A stretch of DNA of 47,809 nt from Reticulitermes lucifugus (GCA_026260175.1 JAKCWW010002834.1:1-47809), one strand, 5' to 3'; shown: positions 12,501-27,500, counted from the stretch's first letter. Notes: generated by a model from the sequence alone, not told the origin. Program-made: numbers and translations.

Positions 12501-15500
12501 CTCTAAGAGTGATGAGAATCTTGATGGTCTGTGCATTAAACTCATCTTCCGTCAAGTGTTGTCAGTTATTCCAATAGTCAGGAAAGGCCTTGTTTTATAG
12601 AACCCAAAAGTTCATGATTGTGTTCATAAACTCAATAAACTGTCCCTCACCCAAGCCATTTAAATTCAGTCCAAAATACAACCTATGTCTAAAAATATAT
12701 CTAGCTCTCTAATGCAGCCCTTTCCTTCCAGGTAATGTGGCTAAAATTATGAATCTCATTTCCCATATGCATACTACATGCCTTATTTATTTAATCACTG
12801 TAACTGTACTAAGTGAGGCATATGAATCATGAAGTTCTTCAATATACAATGTTCTCTAGTCTAGTCTAGTCTAGTCTAGTTATAAATTGTCTGTACACTG
12901 TATGTTACAAAACAATGTAAGTAAACTGTTAAACCACAAGACCAAATACATCATACACACAAACCATGTAAGTGATTAGTCTACTGCCAATTCATGCTTA
13001 AAGATGAGCCAAATACATGAAATGTTACACCCAAGTCCAATAACAAATGTAACCAGGTAATACATGCAACAAAATTGAGGTAATAATCAAAGTTGCATCC
13101 AGAGACAAGTGAAAACTGTATTTACCCTTTCAGATGTCATTTCAACCATTCGATCACATTTAAGTTTTACTTTAGCTAACAAGACACTCCTGCTTCGCTA
13201 ACTTCATGATAATAGTCTTCACCGTAAAGAAATTCCTTGCTTTTACTGCCCTTCAAGGTCCATCACTGTAATATGAAATCCCAGCAGTGGACCATCTGCT
13301 TAGGTAATTCATTTCAGCCCACCTCCTCACACTCTTTTCTTATGAGAACCATTTTAATATTATCCTAACATCTGCAGCTACATTTTACAAATGATTTCTT
13401 CCCCTGAAGTTTTCCAGCCACAATTGTGTATGTGAGTTTTTAGACTTGCACAGCAGTATAGCTGAGGTATCCATTCTTCTGGGATTGTCACATCACTAGG
13501 TAATTGGTTCTCAACATTTCCAGACAATACAGTGGTCTCAAAACATCATAGATGGAAGGAGCATAGTCATATGAAAACAGATAAAGGTGTAATAAACAAT
13601 ATAATGGGATTATATACAAGTGGAAGGGTGGGGCCACAATACTGCAGTCTGTGTAGTGACTACATTACAAGTTTAATGACTGAGGAATCTTGGTAGTGAC
13701 AAAAGATTTCTCTCTTCTCCAAAGTGTCCAGATAGCTCTGGGGCTCACCTAGCCTCCTATCCAGTAAGTACTAGGACAGGTATAGCTGCCATAGCATGAA
13801 ACTGACAACTCACCTCCATCAAGCGAGAAGGTTAAGAATGCATGGAGCTACATCTCCATTCCCCATATGCCTTTGTGGCATGCAGAGGTAAAACTTCATC
13901 TTAACTTTATACAAGAGGAAGGTGACACCCCAAATACTTTATGCCAATAAGACTGAAATGTGGAACAGAAAACAACACGCTAGAAAGTTTTGAGGTTTTC
14001 AAAGTCATGTAGCTGAGGATCCCATTCTTCTGGAATATGGCGCTGCATCAATTGTTCTGCACCCTGTCTACCTGTACAACCTCAATTTATCTAACGGATA
14101 TCTTCATAGATAAGAAACGTCACGAACCAACTAAACACCTTTTAGACCACCTTTGTAATTTATACAAACATTTCTACGCTTAAACACATTTATTATAATT
14201 TTAAATGTTCCAGCAGTGGTGAAGACAATTTCCGAAATATTTCCTATGTATAAATACAATGTAACTAAGCAATTTTGCATAGTACTGTTAAACCTGTCTC
14301 TGAATGCTGCTTCTTGCCACACTCTAAGACAACCCTGGTCAGTGCACAAATTCACATTATATGTGCAACAATATCGTAAGTAATTTGGCATACATTTTCA
14401 AGTCGCACTGACAGCATTTTTCACGTAATTCATGTGCTGCTAGAGGGTGCTCTTAAAGTATGGCCATTAAGAGAGAAATGGCGGACCCCTAACCTCCGGA
14501 AAGCCACGAAAGAAGTTGAGTACATCTGCAGTGTTTGCTGAGTAGGGAAGACCTTGCATGATTACCAGCGTAGCGGTAGCAGAGTGATGAGGGGGGGCAG
14601 TGGCCCCATGTTGGTGTGGTGGTGGCTGGATGGCTGCAGCAGCACCTGGAGGTGGAAGGGGTGGCAGTCCTCCTCCGTAGTAAGACGTAGGGCTCACTGG
14701 TGGCGATGGATATGGCCAGTAGAAGATCGGGGGAAACGCAGCTGCAAATGTGTGGCGTGGTGGAGTGAGCGTTGTGGTTGGAATCAGCTGTGCTGGACCG
14801 GCTGGACCAAATGGAGAAAACGCCGCAGCTGGGGCAAAATGAGGTGGAGGCAACATTGTACCACCTGCAGCATGAGACAAAGAATACTTAGTTTACACCA
14901 AGCAATATTATTTAGACAATCAATTTCTATGAATAAATGCAGTACATAACTCATAATCTATTGCAAAAACTTACTGGAAACTTGTTGGGACAATGTCACT
15001 ACCAAAGGAGTACAGTATGTTACACTGTGGTGAAAGGAAATAGTCACTAGGCTTTCACATTCCCTTCTTTCCTATAACATTATGATTTGTTATTTTCTGT
15101 CGCACACAGGTCACAAGAAAATTGTCATTAATACTGCTGAAGTTCGGGGTCAACTTACAACGGTTTCAATAAATCCTATAGGCCTAATGGATATACAAAT
15201 GGTGGAATACCTTAGGGTCATCACTTTCATGATCAATTGATTATACCAACTGCGTTATTCACTGTCTGAAGTACCCTAATATACACAACTTTTCAGGAGT
15301 TGACCCTACTATTACATTCAGGTGGTTGGATGTCATTACACTAACAAATCTTATTTTGAAGATTAGTGGCAGTGGTCAGAACTGAACCTGGAACCCTTTC
15401 ACACTAACCTTGTGTGCTAACCACTGTCAGTATGATGAAGATGATGATGATGTAACATTAAACACATATGAATGGACAATTTCTGATGTGGCTGTAGTGT

Positions 15501-18500
15501 TATGAGTGCCCACTGTTACCAATGTTTAGATAATGTAATAACTGATGCCCCATCAAGTTACCAGCAAGAACTGGCACCAGTTTTCTGCCTAATCCTTTTA
15601 AAACTTCAACAGATAACTGTTGTGAAGTTGCTTGCAAATGCAGACAGACAGCACATAACTTAAAGCATTGTATAAGCAATGAAAATGGTACCAGCATTAA
15701 ATTGATTCTTTGGTATGTACTCTTAAAATTCATGTCAGAAGAGGAATGGTTAAGTATAGGGAATACAAACATCCTGAAAAATCACAGTATACAAACACAG
15801 TATTATATAATCAGAAAAACCATACTTTATATGGACACAGAAAAGAAATAAGTATATACCACTGTAAGATGTGCGATTCAACATCTCAAGTAAGGCATAC
15901 AAAACACAATCTTATACTAACACTAAAACAACACAACTTCTTGTCATAAAACGTTCTTTTCCACCCTCACAAAGAGTCGTCATAACTCTCAAATTTCCGA
16001 CTCCATGAATACAAATAAATCAAAGATTGTCTTGTCACTGACAATGGCATGATACATCCATAACTTCAGAGGGAAATTTAGCCAGTCTAAACAGTCAGTA
16101 AGCAAAGTAAGAAAACATACTCTGAACATTTTCATGCTATGCTATTCTAATATTTACAACAATGTCCCAAAACCAGAAATAATAACTGTACCACTAGCGC
16201 AGCTCTTAAAGAACACTGAATTAATGGAAAGAACCACTAAACTGCATTATGAGGCAGAACAGAACAGAACAGAAAATAACATGACACAAACTCTGTAAGC
16301 ATTCATAACATCCATATCCCAAGCCATCAACATTTACCACCTGGACATAGTCAATTACTGCTGAATGAACGGTGCATCCCAGTTCTAAGTCACCATGTTT
16401 GCTTGTGGCTTATGTCCCTGGTTCTGGTCTTTGACCATTGTGGCCTTTGCCTGCCTAGCTAGTGACAGTATGAGCCCACATTTCAATTGAAAGCTCTTGA
16501 TGATAGCAAAGATAATTATGGCTCGCACAGGAGATCTACAGCTTAATGTGGCACACAAACCATGGTTGAGGCATAACCATTACCATTAAATATCAGATAA
16601 TTTGTGACAATACCCCTTTTTTATCACTTAGGCATGATTTAAATCAGCTGGTCTCAAATGCAGCCACCAGTTGGTCTGATAAATAACAAAATGAAGACAG
16701 AAATAACCACATTTTAAGTGTCTCATTTCAATCTCAAAATTCAGCTTAAATATTCACCGAGGAAAAATTAAATACCTCAATATTTTTTCACATATGCAAT
16801 TAAAGGAATGCTGTGATTCTTACAATAAATGTAGTCATAGGGATATTATTGATTGTGGATGTGGACATGCAACATCCTTGATTAAAAATCACTGGATTAA
16901 ATCCATTAACTGAATTAAGTCCTAGTGCACAACAAGAAGAAGCACTGTCACATAACAACAAAGGCTTGCTTCTGAACCTTATGAATTATGGATCATTTTA
17001 AAATTATTCTTGTATACATGCAATACACCATGCAGCAGTAAGGAGGTCTGGGTAATTTGTAACTGTATTTTTTGATCCTAGTCTATTATTCAAATCTGTT
17101 CTATGAAATCTCTAAGGCATATAATGACTTAATTTATAGTGCCTTGCTCCTGTGATTTTGTTTATTAGCTATCGTATGATGCTGCATCAGCTGCAGACGT
17201 TCAGCAATGTCAAATGAGATAATTATGTATTGGGAGAAACATTTTAAGGTACTATCCCAGGACTTGATTGGATTAAACAAAAAAAAAAAAATTACAAGAA
17301 ACATCTCAGGACAGTAGGTCATTGCCCACAATTTAAATTTGTTACCTCTGTTCTCAATAATCAGTGTGTTAAACTTCTTAGTAAGTTGGTTTATAAGAGT
17401 ATCATTACAAAACATAAACAAGCCTCGATCTGAGCCAACTTCATATGAAAACATGTGGTTTCCTTCAGTAACTTTTCTACTCTGAACAGGTACGCAGATC
17501 CCGGTAGGGGCAAGAGATTTTTCTCTTCTCCAAAACGTCCAGACCAGCTCTGGGGCCAACACAGCCTCCTATTCAATGGGTACTGGATTCCTTCCAGGGG
17601 GTAAAGTGTCAAGGGCATCAAGTTAACCATTCACCTCCGTCTACTACCGAGGTTAAGAATGAGTGGAGCTATACCTCTACTCCCCTTATATGCCTTAATT
17701 GTGTGGACAGGGAAAATTTTACCTTTACCTTTTACAAGTACACAGATTGAAGTCAGTGATCAACAACACTATCTTCTGCCACATTAGAAGTAACACACTG
17801 ACATTGATTATCACGTGTGCGTTTTAAAAAAATTTTACTTAATTTTAAATTTTGAACAAACTCAAACACACACATATATATGACAGGAAAATTCTGAGTT
17901 TCAGTTGCATGTATAACTTCTTATACTTACAAATCTCATTATAATCCCTCTCCACTCTCCCTTCTCCCCAGAAAGTTTCAAATGCCTAGAGTTCAGATAA
18001 ACTGCTCCTGCAGATGTGATAGGGGTAAAATGCAGTGCTCTAACTTCCTGTTCTCTGTTCAGGTCTTGGCAATGCAAAAAAAACTCACATTCAAAACAAA
18101 CAGGTGTACATCTATGTTTCATCTTGCAAGCACAACAATATGAAGAAAACAAGCTACAACATAATATCACAACTGCAATAAATGGCTGAATACATATGTT
18201 CTCTTCTGTTCTGTTGTGCTTAATGTTAAATGAGCTCCCTCCAGGTAGCCTACAAAAATTCAGACATGCTTCCAACGGGGAGGAAATTTGGATGTGAACA
18301 GAACAACACAAAGAAATACTGAAAAGCCCCTAATATGCTTTTTTCAATCAGAATAAAGTGGGTAAGAGATGAGACATATTCACTATACTTAACCCTCCTC
18401 ATTCATGCAAGACAAACACACTTAGCTTTAGCAAAAAAGTGACACCAGTAAACTGAAAACTCACTATTCACAACCTTCATGCCATTATTTCAAACCTGTC

Positions 18501-21500
18501 ATCGTTACCTTTCGATATTAGTGAGTTTTCTCTTACTTACTGGTGTTTGAACCCAAACCAAACCTTCCGTCACCACTGAATTAAAAATCGCCCCAAGAAG
18601 TCACCAACCAAATAGCATCACCCCATTGCTTGCAGTTACTGAACCTGCTAAGAACAAATAACAAACAAAAGCCAAAAATTAACAAAGTGTCACTAACAGA
18701 CAATAATTAGTACTTAGAAGAGCACACAGGATAAAGCCTTTATAAACATCAGTGGTTGTCTCCTGGGTAATTAACCACATTAAAATGGCAAAAATCACCA
18801 GCATTTCAAAACTTCCTGCCTTCTTCTTTACAGTTAGTGATGGAAAGAGTGTCAGCGGGTATATAATGAAATGTAACAAGACAGTCACAGATTAGTGGTC
18901 CTGAGCAATCGGAATAAGTTACTGTCTGTTATATTCCTGTAAAAAAAGATACTGACACAATTCCTGTCATTGTACAAATCCTTAAGGACAAGACAAGTTC
19001 CTCTAAAATGTTGGAAATATTTACAATTTTGATGTGAAGGGATATCAAGAAGGCTTTAACACTGAATACTCAGGATTTCTGAAGACACATATACCCCTTC
19101 CCGTTAATTCCATAACACCTCAAACTGAAGGTAAGAGTGCAGCATTGATGACATTTCATTTTGCAACATGTTTTCCTAATGTGTGCTCAAAGGAAATGAG
19201 TGCCCAAAAAATCTTGCACAGCTTATAATATGCCTCAGCACAATAAATGTATGCCAAAACGTTTCTTCCATTTAGTTGGAAGGAAGAGAATTTTTACAGG
19301 TTGTATCAAGTTATCATAACATAAAAAAATAATCACTGATACAAAACTCTTCTTGCAAAAGAGTTATTAAGATACTGAAATTCAAAAACATTTTTATGTT
19401 CTTTTCGAATGTTATAGTCATGTAACTGTATAATTACATCATTTCATGTCTCCTGTACATACAGAGTAATCGTCCCACTACAGGCCATAGACATGAAGAA
19501 ATAAAACCACTGATCACAATTAGTGCATAAACAGTGGTTTTAATGCTGAAAGTCTATGACCTCTAACAAGATCATCAATCTGTATCAATGTACACAGGTG
19601 CACAGCTAATACCAAATAGTTAACATTAGATTTTTATATGGCCATATATTATTTCTTATTAGTGTACAAAATGCTTGCAAGAAATCTTTGGAAATACATA
19701 AAAAGCCCAGGTTTTCTTGTGCAAGATGTAAAACTTAATGCTTCAAAGATTCTGGAAAACCAGCACAGCTGTCCAAGAACAAACAGTAATAAACCAATTA
19801 CTTATGAAACACAACTGAAAGAAAATAAAGACAATTTCCCTTCAAAGAATCTTGGACACATATCAATCAGGCTATAAAGTTTCAAAACTGCCAAACCACC
19901 TGAAAATAACCATATTACATTACGTACAAGGACACTACTGACATGCATTACATCACCAGAATGGAAAGTGCTGCCATCAGCTGTTTCATCAAGCAGTCAG
20001 GATAGACACTGTATGCTTGGGGATCTTTTCCTGTTAATCTGAAACACAGCTTTGCTCATACTTTGTGTCAACACAAGTCACACAATATTTTTTCTGTTCA
20101 GTATGCCATTGGAGACTTTATTATAGTGTTACATGAATAAATATAGAAATTTCTCCTGTTTCCACAATATTCAATCGCAGAAATGTAAATATAAACAATG
20201 GAAAGAAACCCCCAGCATCATCTTCCTCACACATAGCTATTTCACCAGCCACCAGGGGTGGAAAAGTCTCTCACTAAAATGCTAAGCTCATATTGTTACT
20301 GTGTTGTTACATAAATTTGCTACATTGGCATGACCATATTTAAAATGTCACTATACTTCCAAGCAATAAACAGTACGCTTTCACTTTTTTATGACTTATA
20401 TCAGAGTTCTTCGTTTCAATGTTTTCTTTAGAGTTTCTTCCACATATAAAGGCTGTCATTTTCATTTCTCTTGTTACTTTATGTCACCATTTCATTTAAC
20501 TTCAAGGACAGTGCAACAGCTCATGAACTTTCTCATGTTCATTAATAATAAAATCTGGAAGCAACATAATTATTTTTGCAACAGATGGCCCACATAGTAA
20601 AACTGTTACAAAATCATCATATTATGTTTAAATGTCATCGCAAACAATAAGATAAACTGTCTGAACTAAAACCATCTTCTAAAAGTGTTTTATACCAAAC
20701 CATCTGAAGAATTTGTAACGAATGATCAATAAACATGTGTAACTTTCTTACATACTGTCATGTCACTGCCACTAACAATACACATAGAAAAATTGTGTAT
20801 GGATAAAAATTGGATTCATGCCTGTTTGTTCCTCAAATGTTCGTAATTTATGCAATGTGTAGAAATTTTCCACCCCTGCAAATGATATGTACGTGGATGT
20901 GACAAACACAATAATAGGGAATTATGATGTTATCTTTCCTTGCTAACACAAATGCATATTGTTATAATCAGCCATCTGCCCAACATGCATCCATCACAGC
21001 TGAACTTCTGACAACACAAATTTGAAATTTAGGAATTATATTCAATATGTGAAACTGTTCTAGCCACACACCAAGGCATGCCTACACCATCTATCTCAAT
21101 GCGTGACCTGGTAATGTGCTGTATCAGTTTGAATTATACTGTTTAAAGCATAACTGTTACAGTCCCAATTTTAAAGTTTCTAAAATTAGTGATGAGCTTG
21201 TAAAGAGAGGAGAGAGTACTAATGAATCTAACAATTTAATGCATCAAGAATGCATACAAATGGAAGATCAGTTACAGAAAATGATATATGGAGACTTCTT
21301 GTCAAATTATTAATAATTTCTTTCATGCACTGGCATGACACGAGCAAATGATCTTATTTAAATAACTTTTAACAAAAAGGGGTCCTTACAGGACGCACGC
21401 AAATGACAACATTTTAATTGATCCACTACTTTTAATTACTGTAAAATGGTATCAGCAATCAAATTCATTTTAAATAGTGCTGATCCATTATTAACAAACA

Positions 21501-24500
21501 CAATAACTAGTTATAATAATACAAATTTCTCCATTTTTATGGGAGTTTGTGCAGAATTACTATTGCCTTCATGCAAAGCAAGCTATGTTATGAAAAAAAA
21601 AAGGTAAATCTGTAGCCCTTCCTTTACAAGAAAACACACAAAGTGTTGCGCTCCACAGCAACATACATCCATAGGTGATCTCATACGTAACAGCTCAACA
21701 TGAAGTTAGGACCATTGCTGTCATTACCAGGTGCTCACACTGTATGCAGGTCTCTGACTGAATTAGCCCATGTTTGGTCGTTCCCAATTATATGGCATGC
21801 AAAAATGAAGCTTTGATATCCATGTAAATAACTATATCAGCAGCAGCAGGTTAAACACAAACACAACACAAACTGTAACTACAAAGTTTGATAGAGTCCG
21901 CCTACCTTTACCTTCCAGAATGTGTGAGGTTGCAAAGGCTCAGCATAGCAACGATTTGTATGTAACCTGTTCCATTATGTCTTTTTTCTTTAAATATATA
22001 TGAACATTCACATGCAAGAAAAGTAGCATTCATTCACTTTTTAAATATAATTTGCATGTTAAAGCTGTTAAAAACACAACACTCAAAATACAAAAATTAA
22101 ACACCATGTAGGATTTGTGGTTTTACTGATTATAGTTAAAATTAACATTTTATATTATGTGAGGAGTTCACAATATCAAAAGAAAAAAGACAACCACCCA
22201 AAGACCCCAACAAACACAACCTCATTAGCTGTGAACAAATTTCACACAAATGGAGTTTATTAATCAATCATCTTATTCCTTACTCCTTTAAATCATGATA
22301 CAAAAATAATACATCACTACTGTCTTCTGATATTTTTAACTCTCGCTAGAAAAGCAAGGAGGTCTTTCAAATATAACAAGTCAACAACAAACACAATTCT
22401 GCAGGTTAGCTGTTAGTCTGATACAGCAGCAATTTGAATTGAACAGCCCACACAAAGGAGACAGCCTACCACAGCTACCTTCTAGCGAAAGCCAAAAAAG
22501 AGAACAAAATGTATTATAAAAACTGTGATAAATGAACTACTGAAATTATATAACTACAACATACTTCCTAGAAATCAAAAATATTTACCCATATATATAT
22601 ATTCCTTTTAAGGCGAAAAACTATGTCAGATAAAAAGTAAAATAGAGTTCAAATTTTTTTTGAAAATTAAGAGCTTTTAAAGACAGGTTTACATAAAATG
22701 TTATTCAAAAACTTCAGAAATAATAAGCAGGATTAACAAGACACAACAAAAAGTAATCTACTTGCTAGTTCCCACACTGTCCTGTTCACAATTGTGCTCT
22801 TCTTGTCACTAACATAATTTGCTACACAGATCAGCAACAAAAATATCAGTTATAAAGTTGCATACCAAACCCTTAATAAAGCATTTCTGAGCTAGCAAAA
22901 ATGTACTTAATATGGATTTTTATGACCTTAAACCTTGGTTCGTGCTTGGTCCCATGATCCCCACAACAAACAGTTACAGAAACTCACACAAGATTTGAAC
23001 ATGTTCTTAGAGACACAATGCTCCAAAACATATTTGTTGCATTTCAGGAAGACACAAATCACAAAAGCTATCTTCCAAGGAGGGCATAATAAAGAAAATA
23101 CATAGTAGTGATTCATTACTGAGAAAATTACATTAATTTTCTTGCAAAATCCTTGAGTATAACAGTAATTATGCTGCAGGAACACCAGCTCAGGTGTTAA
23201 ACAAACATCAAATGAGTGAGACAAACAGACAAGTTCTGGGGAGCTATCCAGTCCTATCCAACAGTTCTTTCCCCAAGGGTAAAACGGCCAGAGCACGCAA
23301 CTAGCCACTTGCCTCCCTCCATCCACAGCAGAGGTTAAGAATGACGTAATTTAACTTCAAGCTTCTACTTGCCATAACACTGTGATGATTAGGCATAAGA
23401 AGAGCTTCTGTATTCTTCCTTACTAATTTGAAAACACATGACTACCATCGTCAACAGTAACATGTTGCAATCTATAGTGACAAAGGGGCATGACCACTTA
23501 AGACATCATATAGTCTGTCACTGCATCCAAACCTTGTGTGAATATCATGACAATCCAGTACTCCAACAGCCCAAACAAAATTCATAACCCACCGCCTGCC
23601 CCTTAAAAACGAAGGGAAAAGAGAACACACACATGATTTAAAACTTTTCCCAGCACCACCTTCCTCCAAAACTTACACAAAAGCCTTTTCTATGGGTATC
23701 CATCCATCAAGCTAAGCCACATGAAGATTACCTATAGAAGTCTTGGAGGCGGAAAAAAAGTATGAGCTGATACTGCTTAGAAAATCTATCATTCCAATGA
23801 AATTTAGTAATCATGCTGTAATGAGGAGCACTGTATATCACACAGAAAAATAATTTGGATTGACAGCCCTTAGAAGAGGCTTTCAGCTTGCAATCCATGA
23901 AAAAAAAACTGAAGTTAGGTATGACAATACACATACAAAATAACACAAGTAATAACAAAGTAACAATCTAGTATGCATGGGGAAAATAACAATCTTTTTT
24001 TATGGATTGCTCTGGTCTGTTAAATGAAATAGGGTGTAAAACCCTGATCAAGTCACATCAGTCTAATGGCTCCACATCATTACTGTGTGGGGAAACCAAA
24101 CAGTAGCAAGCCCAAATCCATCCAGCACTTTCTCACTTTGAAAAGTTACAGCAAAGTGTAGACAAGGAGAAATTCTACATCACATCACAACACAACACAC
24201 TTTGGTGCAGTCCATTAACTTGTTTTCTTGCTACACTGGAGATACATGTGCAAGAGTTCACCTAGCCAGGATACACCCCTAACCCAGACAATGTCACTTC
24301 ATCTTAATTAATTCACACATGCTATTTGTTTCTAAGGAAGATAAGCTACTCTGAAAGAAGGCAAATGTCACCCTGAGTTCATTCTCTGTTTCACAGTTAA
24401 GGCTCAAGAACTGAAGAAAAATGTCTTCAAAATAAAGTAATGAGAAAGGCACAGAAAAATATCAATAAATGTAAAGCTGCCAACAACATTCTAAAGCTTG

Positions 24501-27500
24501 TACAATTTATTTGAACTCTTATATCCATCACAACCCCCAAAAAAACATCAACTGGAATGAAAGTATTCCCTTCTGGCAAATAACATTTGCTTTCTCTCAT
24601 TAATCAATAATGAATATTGTCTTCTATGTGCAATAAAACACACAATGGAAATAGGATAGAATCTAATGTCATACTTTGTCACTTAAAAGATAAATGACAA
24701 TGGAAAAGAGTGTCATACAGTCAACTGTATTTGCCGATACATTTCAAATTGTATCACATCCACAACCTAAGGGCACTGAATAAAGGGAAAATAAAAGCCT
24801 TCACTTCAAACTGTGAGTCTTAAAGGGCAGCAAAACTGACACAACCTACATGCCACAGAGTAAGTGTTAGTCTCAAGCAAAGGCACATGTTAATTCTAAC
24901 AAAGGCACTTGACTGTTGTAAATTCGCAGAATAATTTAGAACTGTACTCTTTCAATTGCAGTGCAGAGTTTTATGATGAAAACCAGAAAAAAGTATATAT
25001 CCAGAACAACACCGGATATACAGAACTATTTTTTGACTGGCATGTCAAGATAAAAACTCTTTTCAGAATATACACCTTTGTACCTATTCATAAACTGACT
25101 GAGCATATCAAAGGCAAAAGCACCATGGAACTTCATCTCTATTTCATTGTCAGCAAAGAATATAATTAATATCATACTGAAAGTAAGGAAGAAGAACCTG
25201 TGAGATTTGAGGTTCTCACAGTAGTGTTGCTGAAGTTTGGGGATGTGACACCCTGTCATTGGGCGAGTAGTTCCGAATGTTTTGAAGGATCATAGTGCCT
25301 TCATCTTCTTTCACTGTCAGACCCTGAAGATGAAAACACTACAGTCCTTCAACACGTCAGGAACTACTTGCCCACTGACACAGCATCACATCCTGCGAGA
25401 CACGAATAGAAGAAAAACTTATCTGGATTGTTAAGAAGACTGAATGAATTCTAATGACAAGACCCTATACGATAAAGAACAACATGAAATTGAGATTATC
25501 AACTTCTGTAGATATCATGGCCATGACAAGTGAGCATTTTCATGGGTCTCTGAGAGACAGTTACCATAGTTCAGGCCATACTCAAACACAACATACAGGT
25601 GATAATTCAGCCACAGTATCAAAGTTTCCTGTGCTTCCACACAGAAGTCAGGCCATTAGTGTCCAAATCAGAAGAGCTTATAAAGTAAGTACTGTGTTGT
25701 TCATAAGAATTAAATCCACTATCATCAGCTACTGAGACCACCTACAGTACTTATGTACAGTATGTATGTCAACATATGCAGTCCGTAGCTTGGGTAAACT
25801 ATGTAAGCCTCATAGAAAAAACAATGCTAAAATTAATGCCAACATTATTTACAAATATGTCATATAAAAGGAATGTTGTCAATGGGAATGTGCCCATGGA
25901 ATGTTGTCACTGAGACATACCCACGGAATGCTACAGAATATTTCAGAGTGCAGGGTAAAATGGTGCTGGATAAGCAACTGTTGGCAGCCCCGCTGAGGGA
26001 TGGAATGTTGTGGTGGTAGAATGTGGAGGTTGCCACTGCCTCTTAACTGCTCCTGTGGTTGACATCTCTGTTGGGAAGGCTTGCTCCCAGGAACGCTTCA
26101 AACCCATGATTGCTGCTGCTGCAGTAACAGGAGACTGTATGATGGGGGGAAGCATTCCATGATGTGGGGGTGGATGTGCATTTCCTGCAGGAAATGATGC
26201 CCCGGAAGGTAACTGTGGTGGTGGACCCTTGGGATGAAAATTTGATGTGGCACTGAGCCCAGCTGAAGCTTGGGGAGGCAAAAGAGAAGCACCTCCCAGT
26301 GGAAGACGAGGTGGCATATTTAATAGAAACAATCCTGGATGCGCTCCAGCTACTGGTGGTGGATGAGTTGTGCTGGGAAATGGAGCAGCATGAGTAATCA
26401 GTGGTCCATATGCAGACGAGCCTGCTTGGTTAGTGGGTGGTGGAACCAACTGTGACTGAGTGCTAACTGTGTTGGATGCGGACTTCGCTAACGTCACAGA
26501 AACAGTAGGGTTGGTCGGCTGACCAGATGAAACAATACCTGTTGTAGCATTGCCATTCATTTCATTCCAGTTCTGTTTTGTGACAGAATTACTGGGAGAG
26601 GTCACTGCAGCAAGAGCAGCCATCGCTGCTTGGTGCTGCTGGGCAACAGCTATCTGATTCATAAGCCAGATACCTTCTTGCTGAGCCTGTGACTGACGGA
26701 TTGCTAGATTCTGTTGTGCCAATGCATGAGCCTGTACTTGCTGAGCAACTGCAACTTGAGCCTGCACTAGTGCATGGGATGACTCCCATGGGAGGGCTGG
26801 AGTAGGAGGCGGCAAAGGGGTGGCAACTGCACCACCAATTGGTGGAGGTGGGTGGGGTGGCAACATACCAGGAGATAATAGAGCAGCTGCCTTGGCAGGA
26901 GACACAGCGCCAGCTGGTATACCACCGGTGAGCACCAGATTCATGTCTTCGCCAGAACACTGAAACACTTCAATGTAGCGCTGCTTCTTCCCAAAGATCA
27001 TGTAGCGGTGATGCTTTTGCTGTGCTGATAGAAACGCACTCTGCTCTGAATCCATCTGGATGAATGCTTCACCAGAAGGCTGACCCTGCAAAGGCAATTA
27101 ATTCTGTCGGCACCCTTCTCCCCCGTCATAATGTCAGATCCTCTTAATTTTTCCTTTTTATATAAAATGATCTTTTTCAATATAAATTAATTACATACAT
27201 ATTAAGCATTTCTAGTAGTATTAAATGAGACTATAACATAATGTTAACAAATAATAAACACACTTCTGCTTGGTCTTAAATTTTGTAGCCTAAATTCAGA
27301 AGAGAATGTGTTGTTTCTTTATAGCATATATGCATGATTTGAGGTTCTCTCAGCAGCGTTGCTGAAGAATGGCATCTTCTGGGATGTGACACTGTGTCAT
27401 TGTGTGAGTGGTTCCTGATGTTTAGAAGGATCATACTGCCTTCATCTTACACATTCAAGCATTCCAAGAAGAGTGTGCCTGATCCTTGAAGATGAAGGCT

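Larger units (their letters stand above)
3506..14493 (-). other. fus last intron (about 11 kb)
   Basis: Intron between exons 7 and 8. It holds the long inverted repeat pair 3923-4453 / 7268-7807, a second diverged pair 6778-6965 / 8378-8570, SINE copies at 8035, 10665, 12175 and 13628, a MITE at 11933-12488, LINE 3' ends, and (CA)10 at 5431. I found no coding exon in it. Stretches 4454-6770 and 8571-10660 hold nothing I can name beyond a possible tRNA-like fragment near 4835-4900. Confidence 0.75.
14865..26925 (-). other. fus intron between exons 6 and 7 (about 12 kb)
   Basis: AT-rich intron; in the long-tail isoform the part below 25943 is 3' UTR or flank. It contains SINE pieces at 17491 and 23219, a hAT-like element at 20253 and a foldback element at 25201. 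Short (GAT)n near 15433, (GAACA)n near 16257 and an A-run near 17279 are also present. Stretches 14865-17490, 17738-20252, 20879-23218 and 23346-25200 show nothing else I can support. No additional in-phase exon was found. Confidence 0.7.

Noticed and set aside
13453-14060. Direct repeat TAGCTGAGG..CCATTCTTCTGG near 13460 and 14010
   Set aside because: Only about 25 bp of similarity; too little to define an element.
15435-15452. (GAT)n run and nearby (GAACA)n at 16257
   Set aside because: Too short to list as separate features; mentioned in the intron entry.
18540-18590. Possible cassette exon on the minus strand (acceptor TTTTTAATTCAG, 35 bases, donor GTAAGTAAG)
   Set aside because: It would end in phase 0, while the next exon at 14864 needs phase 1, so inclusion shifts the frame. 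No ESRP-like residues are present.
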